From Vicinamibacteria bacterium (GTDB lineage Bacteria; Acidobacteriota; Vicinamibacteria; Fen-336): a stretch of 64,000 bases of DNA. The DNA is taken from contig DATMML010000091.1 of the NCBI GenBank assembly GCA_035570235.1, positions 170,702-234,701 of the forward strand, written 5' to 3'. Below the pieces are notes generated by a model. That model was not told the origin of the DNA. It ran no database searches and saw only the letters and a program-made list of their open reading frames with translations. The translations under genes were made by a program, and so were the position numbers. Shown one piece after another: positions 51,364-61,282 of the stretch. Within the stretch, counting starts at the first letter, position 1; each line of letters starts with the position of its first letter.

Positions 51364-52650
51364 GTGGCGGTGACGGCCACCGACGCCCATCGCGCGATCG
51401 ATGCAGTCTGGAGGATCGAGTCCGCCCGGCTCATTGCCGGCTTGGCGAGGATCGTGCGCGACATCGGCCTCGCCGAGGAGCTCGCCCAAGACGCCCTCGT
51501 CGTCGCGCTCGAGCGGTGGCCGGAGTCGGGCGTCCCGGACAACCCGGGGGCCTGGCTCATGGCCACCGCCAAGAATCGCGCCCTTGACCAGCTTCGTCGA
51601 AACAAGCGGCTCGCGCGCAAGCACGAGGAGCTGGCTCGGGAGTTCGACTCCCGGCAGGAGCTGGCCGTCGCCGACTTCGAGGTCGCCGTCGACGACGACA
51701 TGGGCGACGACCTCCTGCGCCTCATGTTTACGGCTTGTCATCCGGTCCTTTCGACGGAGGTGCGCGTCGCCCTCACTCTGCGCCTGCTCGGCGGCCTGAC
51801 CACCGCGGAGATCGCCCGCGCATTCCTGCTGCCGGAGCCGACCGTCGCCCAGCGCATCGTCCGCGCCAAGCGGACCCTGGCCGCGGCCCGCGTCCCCTTC
51901 GAGATCCCCCGGGGGGCAGATCGCGCCGCCCGGCTGTCCTCGGTGCTCGAAGTCATTTACCTCGTCTTCAACGAAGGCTATGCGGCGACCGCCGGCGACG
52001 ACTGGATGCGACCCGCCCTCTGCGAGGACGCCCTCCGTCTCGGGCGCATCCTGGCCCAGCTCGCTCCCCAGGAGCCGGAGGTCCAAGGCCTCGTCGCCCT
52101 GATGGAGATCCAGGCGTCGCGCTCAGCCGCTCGCGTCGGCCCGTCGGGGGAGCCCGTTCTGTTGCTCGATCAAGACCGCGCACGCTGGGATCACGTCCTG
52201 ATCGGCCGCGGTCTCGCCGCCCTCGAGCGCGCGGAGGCGCTCCGCGGAGCCCCCGGCCCCTACACTCTGCAGGCCGCGATCGCCGCCTGTCACGCTCGGG
52301 CCCGTACCCCGGCGGAGACGGACTGGGCGCGCATCGTGGCCCTCTACGATTCGCTCGCCGCGCTCAAGCCGTCCCCGGTTGTGGAGTTGAATCGGGCGGT
52401 TGCGGTCGCAATGTCGCTCGGTCCCGCCGCGGGCCTCGCGCGGGTCGATGCCCTCACCTCCGAGCCCTCCCTCGAGAACTACCACCTCCTGCCGAGCGTG
52501 CGCGGAGACCTCCTGGCCAAGCTCGGCCGCTTCGACGAGGCCCGGGCGGAGTTCGAGCGGGCGGCATCGCTTACGCGCAATGCCCGCGAGCGCACCCTCC
52601 TCCTCGAACGCGCGGCCGCCTGCGCACCCGGATCTCCCCGACTGGCCTGA
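51364..52650 (+). CDS. ECF42-group RNA polymerase sigma factor
   Basis: A 428-residue ECF sigma factor. Region 2 covers about 25-90 (LAEELAQDALVVALERWPE, then NPGAWLMATAKNRALDQLRR). Region 4 covers about 135-185 (GLTTAEIARAFLLPEPTVAQRIVRAKRTL). The long C-terminal half (about 190-428) is helical and TPR-like (LYDSLAALKPSPVVELNRAVAVAM), the hallmark of ECF42, which lacks an anti-sigma factor and needs this extension. GTG at 51364 is used; an ATG 12 nt upstream meets a stop at once. It forms a module with the DGPF and DoxX genes and probably drives the promoter at 50241. Confidence 0.93.
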   Translation: MAVTATDAHRAIDAVWRIESARLIAGLARIVRDIGLAEELAQDALVVALERWPESGVPDNPGAWLMATAKNRALDQLRRNKRLARKHEELAREFDSRQELAVADFEVAVDDDMGDDLLRLMFTACHPVLSTEVRVALTLRLLGGLTTAEIARAFLLPEPTVAQRIVRAKRTLAAARVPFEIPRGADRAARLSSVLEVIYLVFNEGYAATAGDDWMRPALCEDALRLGRILAQLAPQEPEVQGLVALMEIQASRSAARVGPSGEPVLLLDQDRARWDHVLIGRGLAALERAEALRGAPGPYTLQAAIAACHARARTPAETDWARIVALYDSLAALKPSPVVELNRAVAVAMSLGPAAGLARVDALTSEPSLENYHLLPSVRGDLLAKLGRFDEARAEFERAASLTRNARERTLLLERAAACAPGSPRLA

Positions 52651-52732
52651 TCGAGGTTCCCCAACGCCGACGGCCGCCGACCGGACGATCCGCTCACCGA
52701 TAGGGCTAACAAGTATCGCGGGCGAACTCAGA

Positions 52733-52870
52733 CTAGGGGTCCCGCGCCGGGTAGCTCCCTCGGAGCGCGAAGCCAGGGTCTTCGGCCAGGACCTGCTGGG
52801 CCGGCGACAAACCATGCTTGAGGGCGCGGTCGAGATGCCATTTTGCTTCTGTGAGCTTGCCGAGGAGCAT
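52733..52870 (-). pseudogene. Fragment of a TPR-like protein C-terminus
   Basis: A 45-codon frame on the minus strand (ATG at 52870, TAG at 52733) reads like the end of a helical repeat protein: GKLTEAKWHLDRALKHGLSP, then QQVLAEDPGFALRGSYP. It has no complete domain. It fills part of the 375-bp gap between the sigma factor and the GGT gene. I take it as a gene remnant; a short real gene cannot be excluded. Confidence 0.35.
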
Positions 52871-53025
52871 CTCGCGATGGGGAGTCGCGTCGATATCGTC
52901 GAGGCCGACGCGGACACCCCGACAGCATCGCCGATGCCCGATTGACGTCCACCACCGGGGCCGGCGCGGGCTGGACCAGGCCGGGGCGCCGTGATACCGT
53001 CCCCGTCACCTCGGAGGGATTGCCC

Positions 53026-54810
53026 GTGACCATTTCCCGCTGCGCCCCCCCCGCCTCCCTTGTCTTGCTTCTGGCCAGTACCTCGCCGGCCCCTGCCGCC
53101 CAGACCATGCGGGCGGAGGTGAACGCCAAGTCCTACGCCATCGCGGCCGGACGCCACTTCGCGGTGGAAGCGGGGATGCGGATGTTCCGCGAAGGTGGCA
53201 ACGCCTTCGACGCGGGGGTAGCGGCGGTGTTGGCGGCGAGCGTGAGCGAGATCCAGCTTTTCGGGTTCGGGGGCGAGGCCCCGGTCGTGCTCTACGATGC
53301 TCGCAGCCGGCGGGTCCTGGTCGTGAACGGCCAGGGAGTGGCCCCCGCCGAGGCCAAACCCGAGGTCTGGGCCGGTCAGCCCTACATTGACTTCCACGGC
53401 CCTCGCGCCGCCACCGTGCCCGCGGTGCTGGATTCGGTAACCATCGTCCTCACCCAGTTCGGCACCAAGCGCCTCTCCGAGGTTCTGGCCCCCGCCATCG
53501 AACTCGCGGACGGCTTTCCCATGTACGGCATCCTCCATGACGCCCTGGTCCGCGAACGCAAGAACTGCGAGCGCTATCCGTCGACCATGGCCGTTTACTA
53601 CCCGAAAGGCCGGGTCCCCGAGATCGGCGAGATCTTTCGCCAGCCCGACCTGGCCCGCACGCTGCGCGCCATTGCCTCCGCGGAGGAGGCGGCGTTCAAG
53701 CGCTCGAAGGACCGGGCCAAGGCCATGGAGGCGGGACGCGCCGTTTTCTACCAGGGCGACGTCGCCCGGCGGCTGGTGAACGCGACCCGGGAGGGGGGCG
53801 GCCTCCTCTCCGCCGAGGACCTCGCCACCTTCCGGGGTCGGGTGGAGCCGCCGGCCAAGGCCACCTACCGGGGCTACGACGTTTACAAGGCCGGCTTCTG
53901 GACGCAGGGGCCGGTGATGCTCGAGACCCTCAATCTGCTCTCGGGATTTGACCTCCGGGCCATGGGCTTCCAATCCGCGGACTACCTCCACACGGTGACC
54001 GAGGCCATGAAGCTCGCCTTCGATGACCGCGACGCTTACTACGCGGACACCGACTTCGTACCCGTGCCCACCGAGGGGCTGCTCTCTACGGAATACGCGG
54101 CGTCGCGGCGAAACCTGATCGATCCCCGGGTGGCCTCGCATGCCCACCGGCCGGGCAGCCCGGGGGGGGCGAACCCGCCCGCCCTGGGGTCCACGCTCAC
54201 CGGCCCCCCCTCGGGCGCCACCGGCGACACCACGGCCGTCAACGCGGTGGACGCCGCGGGCAACCTCTTCTCCGCAGTGGTCTCCGGGGCCTGGGTGCTG
54301 GACGGGGCCTTCATCGCCGGCGACACCGGTGTGCCCCTGTCCCAGCGCATGCAGCAGTTCAGCCTGGACCCCAAGAGCCCGAACGTGGTGGCCCCCAAGA
54401 AGCGGCCACGCATCACCCTCACCCCCACCATCCTCCTCAAGGACAACCGACCCTACCTCGCCCTCGCCACGCCCGGGGGCGACAGCCAAGACCAGCAGAA
54501 CTTGAACGTGCTCCTGGCCCACATCGACTTTGGCCTCCGCATCCAGGAGGCGATCGAGGCGCCCCGCATCAACTCCGAGCACATGCGCCAGTCCTTCCGG
54601 GACCATCGAGAGCAGCCCGGGGTGCTCACCATCGAGAGCCGGGTGCCCTGGGATGTGCTGGAGGAGCTGCGCCGGCGCGGCCACGACCTGCGGATCGTGG
54701 GCCCCTTCCGCATGCCCACCGCGGTCACGGCGGTGGGAATCGATCCGCAGACGGGCACCCTCTTCGGGGGCGCGGACGTACGGGGAGAGCGGGCCATCGC
54801 CGGCTGGTAG
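53026..54810 (+). CDS. Gamma-glutamyltransferase-family Ntn hydrolase
   Basis: A 594-residue exported protein of the GGT family, which cleaves itself and then removes or transfers gamma-glutamyl or acyl groups. A signal peptide covers about 1-22 (SLVLLLASTSPAPAA). The start of the fold is AVEAGMRMFREGGNAFDAGVA. The catalytic Thr is expected in GDTTAVNAVDAAGN (about 402); the usual TTH is TTA here. PGGDSQDQQNLNVLL matches the later glycine-rich loop, normally GGSRI. The altered active site suggests a divergent substrate. GTG at 53026 follows GGAGGG by 8 nt. The stop directly abuts the ATP-grasp gene. Confidence 0.87.
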   Translation: MTISRCAPPASLVLLLASTSPAPAAQTMRAEVNAKSYAIAAGRHFAVEAGMRMFREGGNAFDAGVAAVLAASVSEIQLFGFGGEAPVVLYDARSRRVLVVNGQGVAPAEAKPEVWAGQPYIDFHGPRAATVPAVLDSVTIVLTQFGTKRLSEVLAPAIELADGFPMYGILHDALVRERKNCERYPSTMAVYYPKGRVPEIGEIFRQPDLARTLRAIASAEEAAFKRSKDRAKAMEAGRAVFYQGDVARRLVNATREGGGLLSAEDLATFRGRVEPPAKATYRGYDVYKAGFWTQGPVMLETLNLLSGFDLRAMGFQSADYLHTVTEAMKLAFDDRDAYYADTDFVPVPTEGLLSTEYAASRRNLIDPRVASHAHRPGSPGGANPPALGSTLTGPPSGATGDTTAVNAVDAAGNLFSAVVSGAWVLDGAFIAGDTGVPLSQRMQQFSLDPKSPNVVAPKKRPRITLTPTILLKDNRPYLALATPGGDSQDQQNLNVLLAHIDFGLRIQEAIEAPRINSEHMRQSFRDHREQPGVLTIESRVPWDVLEELRRRGHDLRIVGPFRMPTAVTAVGIDPQTGTLFGGADVRGERAIAGW

Positions 54811-56154
54811 ATGGACTCTGCTGCCGACCAGGCCATCCGCGACTACCACTCCCTCCTTCGCGACGAGAAGGGCCTGGGTCAGGAGCTGGAGGAGCGCTTC
54901 TTCGACCGGATGCGCGACGCCAATCTGACCTTTGGCGGGCGCATGCTCTGCTCGTTCCCGCGGCCGAACTTCGTCTCTCCCGCCGTCTATGACCAGATCC
55001 GGGGGGTCTGCCGCGGGATCTTCCGGGCCATCGAAAAGGTGGAGGCCGCGCTCGGGCGCGACCTCTGGGACCGCGTGGATCTCACCGCCGAGGAGCGCGC
55101 GCTGGTCGCTCTCGACCCCGGCTACCGACGCTCCTCTCCCACCTCCCGCCTCGACTCCTTCCTCACCACCTCCGCTTACCAGTTCGTGGAGCTGAACGCG
55201 GAGACCCCAGCCGGGGCCGGCTACGCGGAGGTCCTGGCCGATGTCTTCCTGGAGCTGCCCATCCTCCGCAAGTTCCAGGAGCGTTACCGGCTCCGCCGCT
55301 TTGACACCCAGCAACGGCTGCTCGAGACCCTCCTCGCCTGCTATCGGGAGGCGGGGGGCGGGAAAGAGTGCCCCACCATCGCGATCGTGGACTACGACGA
55401 TGTGCCCACCCGCACCGAGCACCACATGGCCAGAGAGTTCTTCGCGAGCCGCGGCCATTCCGCGCTCGTGTGTGACCCCCGCCAGCTCACCTATGAGGGA
55501 GGAGTCCTGCGGTGGCAGGGTCAAGCCGTGGACATCGTCTACAAGCGGCTCCTCGTCAACGAGCTCCTGGAACGGATCCAGGAGCTCCCCGCCCTGGTCC
55601 AGGCCGTGAAAGACCGGGCGGTGATCATGGTCAATCCCTTTCGATGCAAGCCCCTCCACAAGAAGTCGATCTTCGCGGTCCTCACCGACGACGAGCTGCA
55701 GCCGCTCTTCACGGACGATGAGCGGGCCGCGATCAAGGCCCACATCCCCTGGACACGGCGCGTGCGCGAGGGGCGGACGCTCCGCCACGGCCAGGCCGTG
55801 GATCTTCCTGCTTTCATCCGAGATCAACGGGACCAGCTGGTCATGAAGCCCAACGACGAGTACGGGGGCAAGGGGGTCTTCATCGGCTGGGAGCTCTCGG
55901 CCACGGAGTGGGAGGCCGCGCTCGCGGAGGCCCTCAAGTCCTCCTACGTGGTGCAGGACAGGGTGGAGTTGCGGCGGCAGAGCTTCCCCGAGCTGGCCCC
56001 GGAGCTTCGATTCCGCGACCTCGTGGTGGACCTGGACCCTTACGTCTTCAACGGCGAGGTCGAGGGTTTCCTGACCCGCCTCTCCGGCACCTCGCTCGCC
56101 AACGTGACCTCGGGCGGAGGCCAAGTCCCTTCCTTCCTCGTGGAGCCGAGGTGA
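54811..56154 (+). CDS. Circularly permuted ATP-grasp protein
   Basis: A 447-residue cytoplasmic protein that looks like the circularly permuted ATP-grasp group (glutathionylspermidine synthase/DUF404-like), which joins a carboxylate to an amine via an acyl phosphate. Visible signs are [73 protein letters not shown] (nucleotide-binding loop) and [14 protein letters not shown] follows the GGT stop with no gap, so the two are coupled. The substrates are unknown; with GGT and a permease next door a peptide or amide product is likely. Confidence 0.85.
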   Translation: MDSAADQAIRDYHSLLRDEKGLGQELEERFFDRMRDANLTFGGRMLCSFPRPNFVSPAVYDQIRGVCRGIFRAIEKVEAALGRDLWDRVDLTAEERALVALDPGYRRSSPTSRLDSFLTTSAYQFVELNAETPAGAGYAEVLADVFLELPILRKFQERYRLRRFDTQQRLLETLLACYREAGGGKECPTIAIVDYDDVPTRTEHHMAREFFASRGHSALVCDPRQLTYEGGVLRWQGQAVDIVYKRLLVNELLERIQELPALVQAVKDRAVIMVNPFRCKPLHKKSIFAVLTDDELQPLFTDDERAAIKAHIPWTRRVREGRTLRHGQAVDLPAFIRDQRDQLVMKPNDEYGGKGVFIGWELSATEWEAALAEALKSSYVVQDRVELRRQSFPELAPELRFRDLVVDLDPYVFNGEVEGFLTRLSGTSLANVTSGGGQVPSFLVEPR

Positions 56155-56158
56155 GCTC

Positions 56159-57439
56159 GTGACGGGAGCCCCCGGCCTCAATCAAAAGCGCCCGGTGGGG
56201 GCCCTCCAGCTCCTGGCCCTGGGCGTGAATGGCATCGTGGGGGTGGGGATCTTCTTCGCCCCCGCCACCGTCGCCAAGCAGGCTCCCGGGCTGGCCAACG
56301 TCCTCGTCTTCGCGTTCACGGGCCTGGCCTTGCTGCCGGTGGCCCTGGCTTTTGCGGTTCTGGGCCGGCGCTTCGACGAGGACGGAGGGCCGGTGGTGTT
56401 CGCGCGGGCCGCCTTTGGCGACTTCGCTTCCTTCCTAGTGGGCTGGGTGGCATACGTGAGCGCGTTCCTTTCCGCCTCCGCGGTGATGGTGGGCCTCACG
56501 AATGCGACCGCCCCCTCCTTCGGTCTCACGAGCCCGCTCGCCTTGCGCCTCGCCGCCACCGCCCTCGTCACCATCCTCGCCTTGGTCGTGGCCTCCGGAA
56601 TCTCCATCTCCGCCCGGGTCTGGACGACGCTGACCGTCCTCAAGCTCCTCCCCCTCCTGGCCCTGCTGGCCGTTTTCCTGGCCTTCCGGGGCGCCCCGGC
56701 TTCACCCTCGGCGCTTGGAGGCTCCGAGGTCTCCTGGCTGCGCGCCGGCCTGACCGTCATGTTCGCCTACCAGGGCTTCGAGATCGTGCCCGTCATTGCG
56801 GGCCAGGTTCGGTCCTCGGCGAAGGCCATACCCGTCGCCACCGTGGGCTCCCTCATCCTGTCCATGGCTCTCTACGTGGGCTTGGTTTGGGTGTGTGTCA
56901 CGGCCCTTCCCAACCTCGCCGGGGCGGGAGCGCCCCTGGCGGAGGCGGCAGGGGTCTACGGGGGGCCCGACTTCTCGCGGCTGGTCGGCGTGGGTACGAG
57001 CGTGTCTGCCCTCGGTATCGCCCTCGGGATGATGGTCACGACCCCACGCTACCTGTCCGCCCTGGCCAGCGGCGAGCGCGTGCTCTTCGACCTCGACCGG
57101 CTGGCCCCGAACGGCGTGCCCATGCGGGCCCTGATCGTGACTTGGGCCCTGGTCACGGCCTTCGTCCAGGCCGGAGACCTGGGGGAGCTTTTCGCGCTCT
57201 CCAGCATCGCGGTGCTCATGCAGTACGGGGTGACGGCAGCCTCCCTCGTGGTGCTGGCCCGGCGCGGGGACCGCGGTCTCCGGCCCGGACACGCCTGGCT
57301 CGCCTTGCCCACGCTGGCCCTGGGCATCGCCCTCGTGGCCTTCGGCGCCACCCTGCGCGAGGTGCTGGTCGCGGGGGGCGCGGTGCTTATGGGCCTCGGT
57401 CTCACCCGCCTGGCCCGACCCCGAACCCGTCCGGCCTGA
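56159..57439 (+). CDS. APC-family amino acid permease
   Basis: A 426-residue permease with twelve hydrophobic helices. Helix 1 carries the conserved GVNGIVGVGIFFAPATVA segment and helix 6 AYQGFEIVPVIAGQVR. GTG at 56159 lies 4 bp after the ATP-grasp stop. It may import an amino acid precursor for the ligase or take back the product of the periplasmic GGT-like enzyme. Confidence 0.9.
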   Translation: MTGAPGLNQKRPVGALQLLALGVNGIVGVGIFFAPATVAKQAPGLANVLVFAFTGLALLPVALAFAVLGRRFDEDGGPVVFARAAFGDFASFLVGWVAYVSAFLSASAVMVGLTNATAPSFGLTSPLALRLAATALVTILALVVASGISISARVWTTLTVLKLLPLLALLAVFLAFRGAPASPSALGGSEVSWLRAGLTVMFAYQGFEIVPVIAGQVRSSAKAIPVATVGSLILSMALYVGLVWVCVTALPNLAGAGAPLAEAAGVYGGPDFSRLVGVGTSVSALGIALGMMVTTPRYLSALASGERVLFDLDRLAPNGVPMRALIVTWALVTAFVQAGDLGELFALSSIAVLMQYGVTAASLVVLARRGDRGLRPGHAWLALPTLALGIALVAFGATLREVLVAGGAVLMGLGLTRLARPRTRPA

Positions 57440-57489
57440 ACCCGGTCCCGCCCCAGGATGTCGGGCACCCCATCGGTTACGATGGCGTG

Positions 57490-58332
57490 ATGCTCCGGAC
57501 TCTCGATTTCAAGGACCATCGGCGCGACCTGGGCGCAAACCGGTACGTCTACGCGGTGGTGTCGCGGCGGGCGCGCGGCCTCTCCATCGGCGTGAACTTG
57601 AACCCGGACAAGGTCTGCAACTTCGACTGCCCCTATTGTCAGGTGGACCGCACGACGCCGGGGGGGCCCTCGGCGGTCGGGGTGGAGGACCTCGTGGCCG
57701 AGCTGGATGACCTGCTCGAGCGCGTCACGGGCGGTGTCCTCTGGGACGCGGCCCCCTTCGACCGCGTCCTGCCCGCCCTCCGGCGCGTGGCCGACATCGC
57801 CTTCGCGGGAGACGGCGAGCCCACCACCCCCCCCGAATTCCCGGAGGCCGCGCGGGCGGTGAGGGTCGCGCGCGACCGTCGGGGGCTCTCTGTCCCCCTC
57901 CGCTTGCTCACCAACGCCACCCTCTTCCAGAAAGAGCGCGTCCGTACGGCCCTCGCTCACTTCGACGAGGTCTGGTGCAAGCTGGATGCGGGCACGGAGG
58001 GCTACTTCCACCTGGTGGACGGCACGCGCCTCCCCCTGCAAAGGATCCTGGACAACCTGCTCCTCGTGGCCCGGGCGCGCCCGATCGTGATCCAGAGCCT
58101 GTTCCTGACCTTTGAGGGGCGGGGGCCGGAGGCGGGGGAGATCGTGGCCTACTGCGATCGGCTGCGCGCGCTCATGGGGGCGGGGGGCCGCATCGATAGG
58201 GTGCAGGTCTACACGGTAGCCCGCCGGCCGGCGGACCCCCGGGTGGGCGCCCTTGGCGATGACAGGCTGGAGGAGATCGCGGAGCGCGTGCGCGCCCTCG
58301 GCCTGCCCGCCGAGGTCTACGGCGCGGCCTGA
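57490..58332 (+). CDS. Radical SAM protein (COG0731-like)
   Basis: A 280-residue radical SAM enzyme with the cluster motif Cys43, Cys47, Cys50 (VCNFDCPYCQ) and the glycine-rich FAGDGEPTTPPEFPEA. The line RYVYAVVSRRARGLSIGVNL is typical of the COG0731 Fe-S oxidoreductases related to TYW1. The reaction is not known for this group. ATG at 57490; it follows the APC permease by 50 bp on the same strand and may belong to that operon. Confidence 0.9.
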   Translation: MLRTLDFKDHRRDLGANRYVYAVVSRRARGLSIGVNLNPDKVCNFDCPYCQVDRTTPGGPSAVGVEDLVAELDDLLERVTGGVLWDAAPFDRVLPALRRVADIAFAGDGEPTTPPEFPEAARAVRVARDRRGLSVPLRLLTNATLFQKERVRTALAHFDEVWCKLDAGTEGYFHLVDGTRLPLQRILDNLLLVARARPIVIQSLFLTFEGRGPEAGEIVAYCDRLRALMGAGGRIDRVQVYTVARRPADPRVGALGDDRLEEIAERVRALGLPAEVYGAA

Positions 58333-58374
58333 GCGGCCCCCACCACGCGCTCGCCGGTCGGCTGCACAGCCCCC

Positions 58375-58854
58375 CTAGCCGCCGCTCTTCTCGTAGGTGC
58401 CCATGAGCTCGACCCGGGCCAGGATGTGGCCCTCCATCGCCTTTTCGAGCTTGGGCTTGGTGGGGCGGACAAGGTCGGGCAGGACCAGATCGAGTGCGTA
58501 GAGCTTGTGGAAGTACCGGTGACGGCCGACGGGCGGGCAGGGCCCGCCGTAGCCGGTCCGTCCCCAGTCGTTGACCCCCTCCCGCGTTCCGCCCGGGAGG
58601 TCCCCTGGCCGCACCCCCTCCGGCAGACCGGTGGCCCCGGGGGGCAGGTTGTAGAGGATCCAGTGCACCCAGGTCATCTTCGGGGCGCGGGGATCGGGGG
58701 CGTCCGGGTCGTCGACGACGAGGGCGAGGCTCCTGGCATCGGGGGGCACCCCCGACCAAACCAGGCGCGGTGAAGCGTCCTTGCCCTCGCACGTGAAGCG
58801 AGACGGGATGGAGCCCCCGGGGGCGAAGCTGGGGGAGGTCAGAGACAGGGTCAT
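58375..58854 (-). CDS. YbhB/YbcL-type PEBP-family protein
   Basis: A 159-residue protein of the phosphatidylethanolamine-binding/Raf-kinase-inhibitor-like family. The signatures are VVDDPDAPDP, TWVHWILYNLPP and GRTGYGGPCPPVGRHRYFHKLYALD. Bacterial members have no agreed function. It is convergent with the radical SAM gene and divergent from the carboxylate-amine ligase gene (119 bp apart). Confidence 0.93.
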   Translation of the reverse strand: MTLSLTSPSFAPGGSIPSRFTCEGKDASPRLVWSGVPPDARSLALVVDDPDAPDPRAPKMTWVHWILYNLPPGATGLPEGVRPGDLPGGTREGVNDWGRTGYGGPCPPVGRHRYFHKLYALDLVLPDLVRPTKPKLEKAMEGHILARVELMGTYEKSGG

Positions 58855-58973
58855 GGCCGCACCTCCTCCTCCTCAATACCTCGGGGAGGAGAGTGCCTGC
58901 AAGCACCTCCCCGCCGCAGCTCTTCATGACCGGTCCGAGCCCGGCTGATACAATCACGAAGAGCCTTCCCGCC

Positions 58974-60074
58974 ATGCCCAACCGGTTCACGCTCGGGATC
59001 GAAGAGGAGTTCCAGATCATCGACCCCGGGACGCGCCTGCTGAAGAGCCACATCGAGGAAATGCTGGCCGCGGGGGCCCATCTGGGGGAACAGATCAAGC
59101 CCGAGCTCCACAAGAGCGTGGTCGAAGTGGGGACTCCGGTCTGCGCGGACATCCACGAGGCGGCGGAGGCGGTGCGGAGGCTGCGGCGCGCCTTGGTGTC
59201 GATGGCAGAGGGGAGCGGCACCCGCATCGTGGCCGCAGGCACCCATCCCATCAGCCATTGGAAGGACCAGGAGATCACGGACCGCGTCCGCTACAAGGAC
59301 ATCGTGAACGAGATGGAAGACCTGGCCCGGGCCAACCTGATCTTCGGCCTCCACGTACACGTGGGGGTAGAGGACCGGGAGATGCAGATCCAGATCCTGA
59401 ACGCGGCCCGAGCCTTCCTCCCGCACCTCCTGGCCCTCTCTGTGAACTCCCCCTTCTGGTGCGGCCGCAAGACGGGGGTGAAGTCGGTCCGCAGCACCAT
59501 CTTCAAGCGTTTCCCCCGCACTGAAATCCCCGACTACATGTACTCCTGGGACGACTACGCGAAGTACGTGGAGCTTCTGGTGCGCACCAACTGCATCGAC
59601 GACGGAAAGAAGATCTGGTGGGACCTCCGGCCCCACGCCTACTTCAAGACCCTGGAGTTCCGTATCTGCGACATCCCCTGCCGGGCGGAGGAGACCATAG
59701 CCATCGCCGCCCTCATCCAGGCCCTGGTGGCCAAGCTTCATCGCCTCTTCGAATCCAACCTGGGCACTCGCAACTATCACCGGGCGATCATCATGGAGAA
59801 CAAGTTCCGGGCCCTCAAGAATGGCCTGGACGGCAGCCTGATCGACTTCGGGCTGAAACAAGAGGCCCCCACCCGTGGTCTCATCCTGGAGATCCTGGAC
59901 TTCGTGGACGACGTGGTGGACGGGCTCGGGTCCCGGGAGCAGATCCACCAGCTCCGGCGCTGGGCCACGGAGGGAGACACGGGGGCCGACCGCCAGCTCG
60001 CCGCCTTCGCGCGCACGGGTGATCTGCGCGCCGTGGTGGATCTGTTGGTGGACGAGACCAAGAGGGGCCTGTAG
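58974..60074 (+). CDS. YbdK-type carboxylate-amine ligase (GCS2 family)
   Basis: A 366-residue protein of the glutamate-cysteine ligase 2 family, typical length. It starts with FTLGIEEEFQIIDP and includes EVGTPVCADIHEA, FGLHVHVGVED and LEFRICDIPCRAEE, the expected glutamine-synthetase-like active-site strands. Members activate glutamate's gamma-carboxyl and join it to an amine; YbdK has weak glutamate-cysteine ligase activity and EgtA is a relative. ATG at 58974 is chosen; in-frame residues before it are unlike the family. It is first in a three-gene run with an amidotransferase-like and an ATP-grasp gene. Confidence 0.92.
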   Translation: MPNRFTLGIEEEFQIIDPGTRLLKSHIEEMLAAGAHLGEQIKPELHKSVVEVGTPVCADIHEAAEAVRRLRRALVSMAEGSGTRIVAAGTHPISHWKDQEITDRVRYKDIVNEMEDLARANLIFGLHVHVGVEDREMQIQILNAARAFLPHLLALSVNSPFWCGRKTGVKSVRSTIFKRFPRTEIPDYMYSWDDYAKYVELLVRTNCIDDGKKIWWDLRPHAYFKTLEFRICDIPCRAEETIAIAALIQALVAKLHRLFESNLGTRNYHRAIIMENKFRALKNGLDGSLIDFGLKQEAPTRGLILEILDFVDDVVDGLGSREQIHQLRRWATEGDTGADRQLAAFARTGDLRAVVDLLVDETKRGL

Positions 60075-60103
60075 ACTGGGGCTCCATGGGTGAGCCCTAA
60101 AGC

Positions 60104-61273
60104 GTGCCCCTCTCCTGTCTCCACAAGATCCAGTACGGCCAGCAGTCTTGCGTCAGCGAATGTCCGGCCAGCGCGCCCGGCGGCGTGTTCAGCTACGTCC
60201 GGGTGGAGCGGCCCGAGGACGTCCCCCCGCCCGGTGATTCCACGATCGACGTGCCCATCCTGGACATGAACCGTGGCTGGCCGAACCTGGGCCACGACTC
60301 CATCGTGCACGCGCTGATCGACGCGGCTTGCGACCTCATGGCCCCGCTCGCGGGCACGGGGCTCAGAGTTCGGGCCCTCTCCTATGACGTGCGGGGCCAC
60401 CGCATGGTGCCCGCGCCGCCGGGGGACCGGTTTCGCCTCTACGTGGGGACGGGCGGGCCGGGCCATCTCGACCCCCGGCAGAACGACGGGGTGGCGTACG
60501 GGAGTCAGGGGATCCGCGAGGATCCAGGATGGGAGGAGCCGACCTTCCGCCTCTTCGACGCCATCCGCGCCCACGAGGAGGCGGCCCTCCTCGGGGTCTG
60601 CCACACGTTCGGCGTGATGTGCCGATGGTCGGGGGCGGCGCAGCCGGTGCTGCGGGGCCCGGAGAAGGGCAAGTGCACGGGCATCCTCGAGAACGTGCTC
60701 AGCCCCGAGGCCCGCCAACACCCCTGGTTCCGGCGCTTCGCGGGCGAGCTACCCGACGGCCGGAGGCTGCGGGTGGCCGAGAACCGGCTCTTCGACCTGA
60801 TCCCCGAGGGGAGCGGCTTCCCGGCCGGGATCCTGCCCATCGGCTACGAGGCGCTGGGGGTGGGGGGTCCGGTGGGCGAGGCTCTGACCATGCTGGAGTT
60901 CGCGCGCGATCGCGCGGGGATCCTGCCGCGGATCTTCGCCGTCAACCACCACCCCGAGATCGTGGACCGCTTCCGCCAGATGATGATCCTGAACCAGAAG
61001 CGGGAGCGGGGGGAGGTCACGAACGAGTGGTACCAGGAACGTTTGGAGATCCTGACCCGAACCTATCCGGACGAGAACAGCGACCAGCGGCTCCACGTGA
61101 CCTCGGATTACACCCTCCTCGCCCCCTTGCGCTTCCATCTCTTCCGCCATGTCCGGCGGCGGGCGGAGGCCCTGGGGTTGGGCGTAGACGTGCGCGAAGA
61201 GAACGTCCTCGAAACCCTGGACCGGGCCGCGGTGGGCTCCCCGGGGGCCGTCCCCAGCGCCGACCCCTTCTGA
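60104..61273 (+). CDS. Class I glutamine amidotransferase-like protein
   Basis: A 389-residue protein. A GATase1-like core is visible: the nucleophile elbow LGVCHTFGVM (Cys near 166) and the His/Glu pair in VNHHPEIVDR (near 282). The elbow differs from the standard GxCxGxQ, so it may hydrolyse another amide or peptide. The C-terminal 100 residues are helical. GTG at 60104 is the first start; GTG at 60185 (MFSYVRVERPED) would drop 27 residues of doubtful quality and is equally likely. It lies between the carboxylate-amine ligase (29 bp before) and the ATP-grasp gene (9 bp after). Confidence 0.78.
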   Translation: MPLSCLHKIQYGQQSCVSECPASAPGGVFSYVRVERPEDVPPPGDSTIDVPILDMNRGWPNLGHDSIVHALIDAACDLMAPLAGTGLRVRALSYDVRGHRMVPAPPGDRFRLYVGTGGPGHLDPRQNDGVAYGSQGIREDPGWEEPTFRLFDAIRAHEEAALLGVCHTFGVMCRWSGAAQPVLRGPEKGKCTGILENVLSPEARQHPWFRRFAGELPDGRRLRVAENRLFDLIPEGSGFPAGILPIGYEALGVGGPVGEALTMLEFARDRAGILPRIFAVNHHPEIVDRFRQMMILNQKRERGEVTNEWYQERLEILTRTYPDENSDQRLHVTSDYTLLAPLRFHLFRHVRRRAEALGLGVDVREENVLETLDRAAVGSPGAVPSADPF

Positions 61274-61282
61274 GGGGAGGCC

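Noticed and set aside
52123..56181. Very long open frame on the minus strand (over 1,300 codons)
   Set aside because: It lies antisense to the sigma factor, GGT and ATP-grasp genes, which have clear family motifs. Its own sequence is low-complexity Arg/Gly/His-rich, typical of antisense frames in GC-rich DNA.
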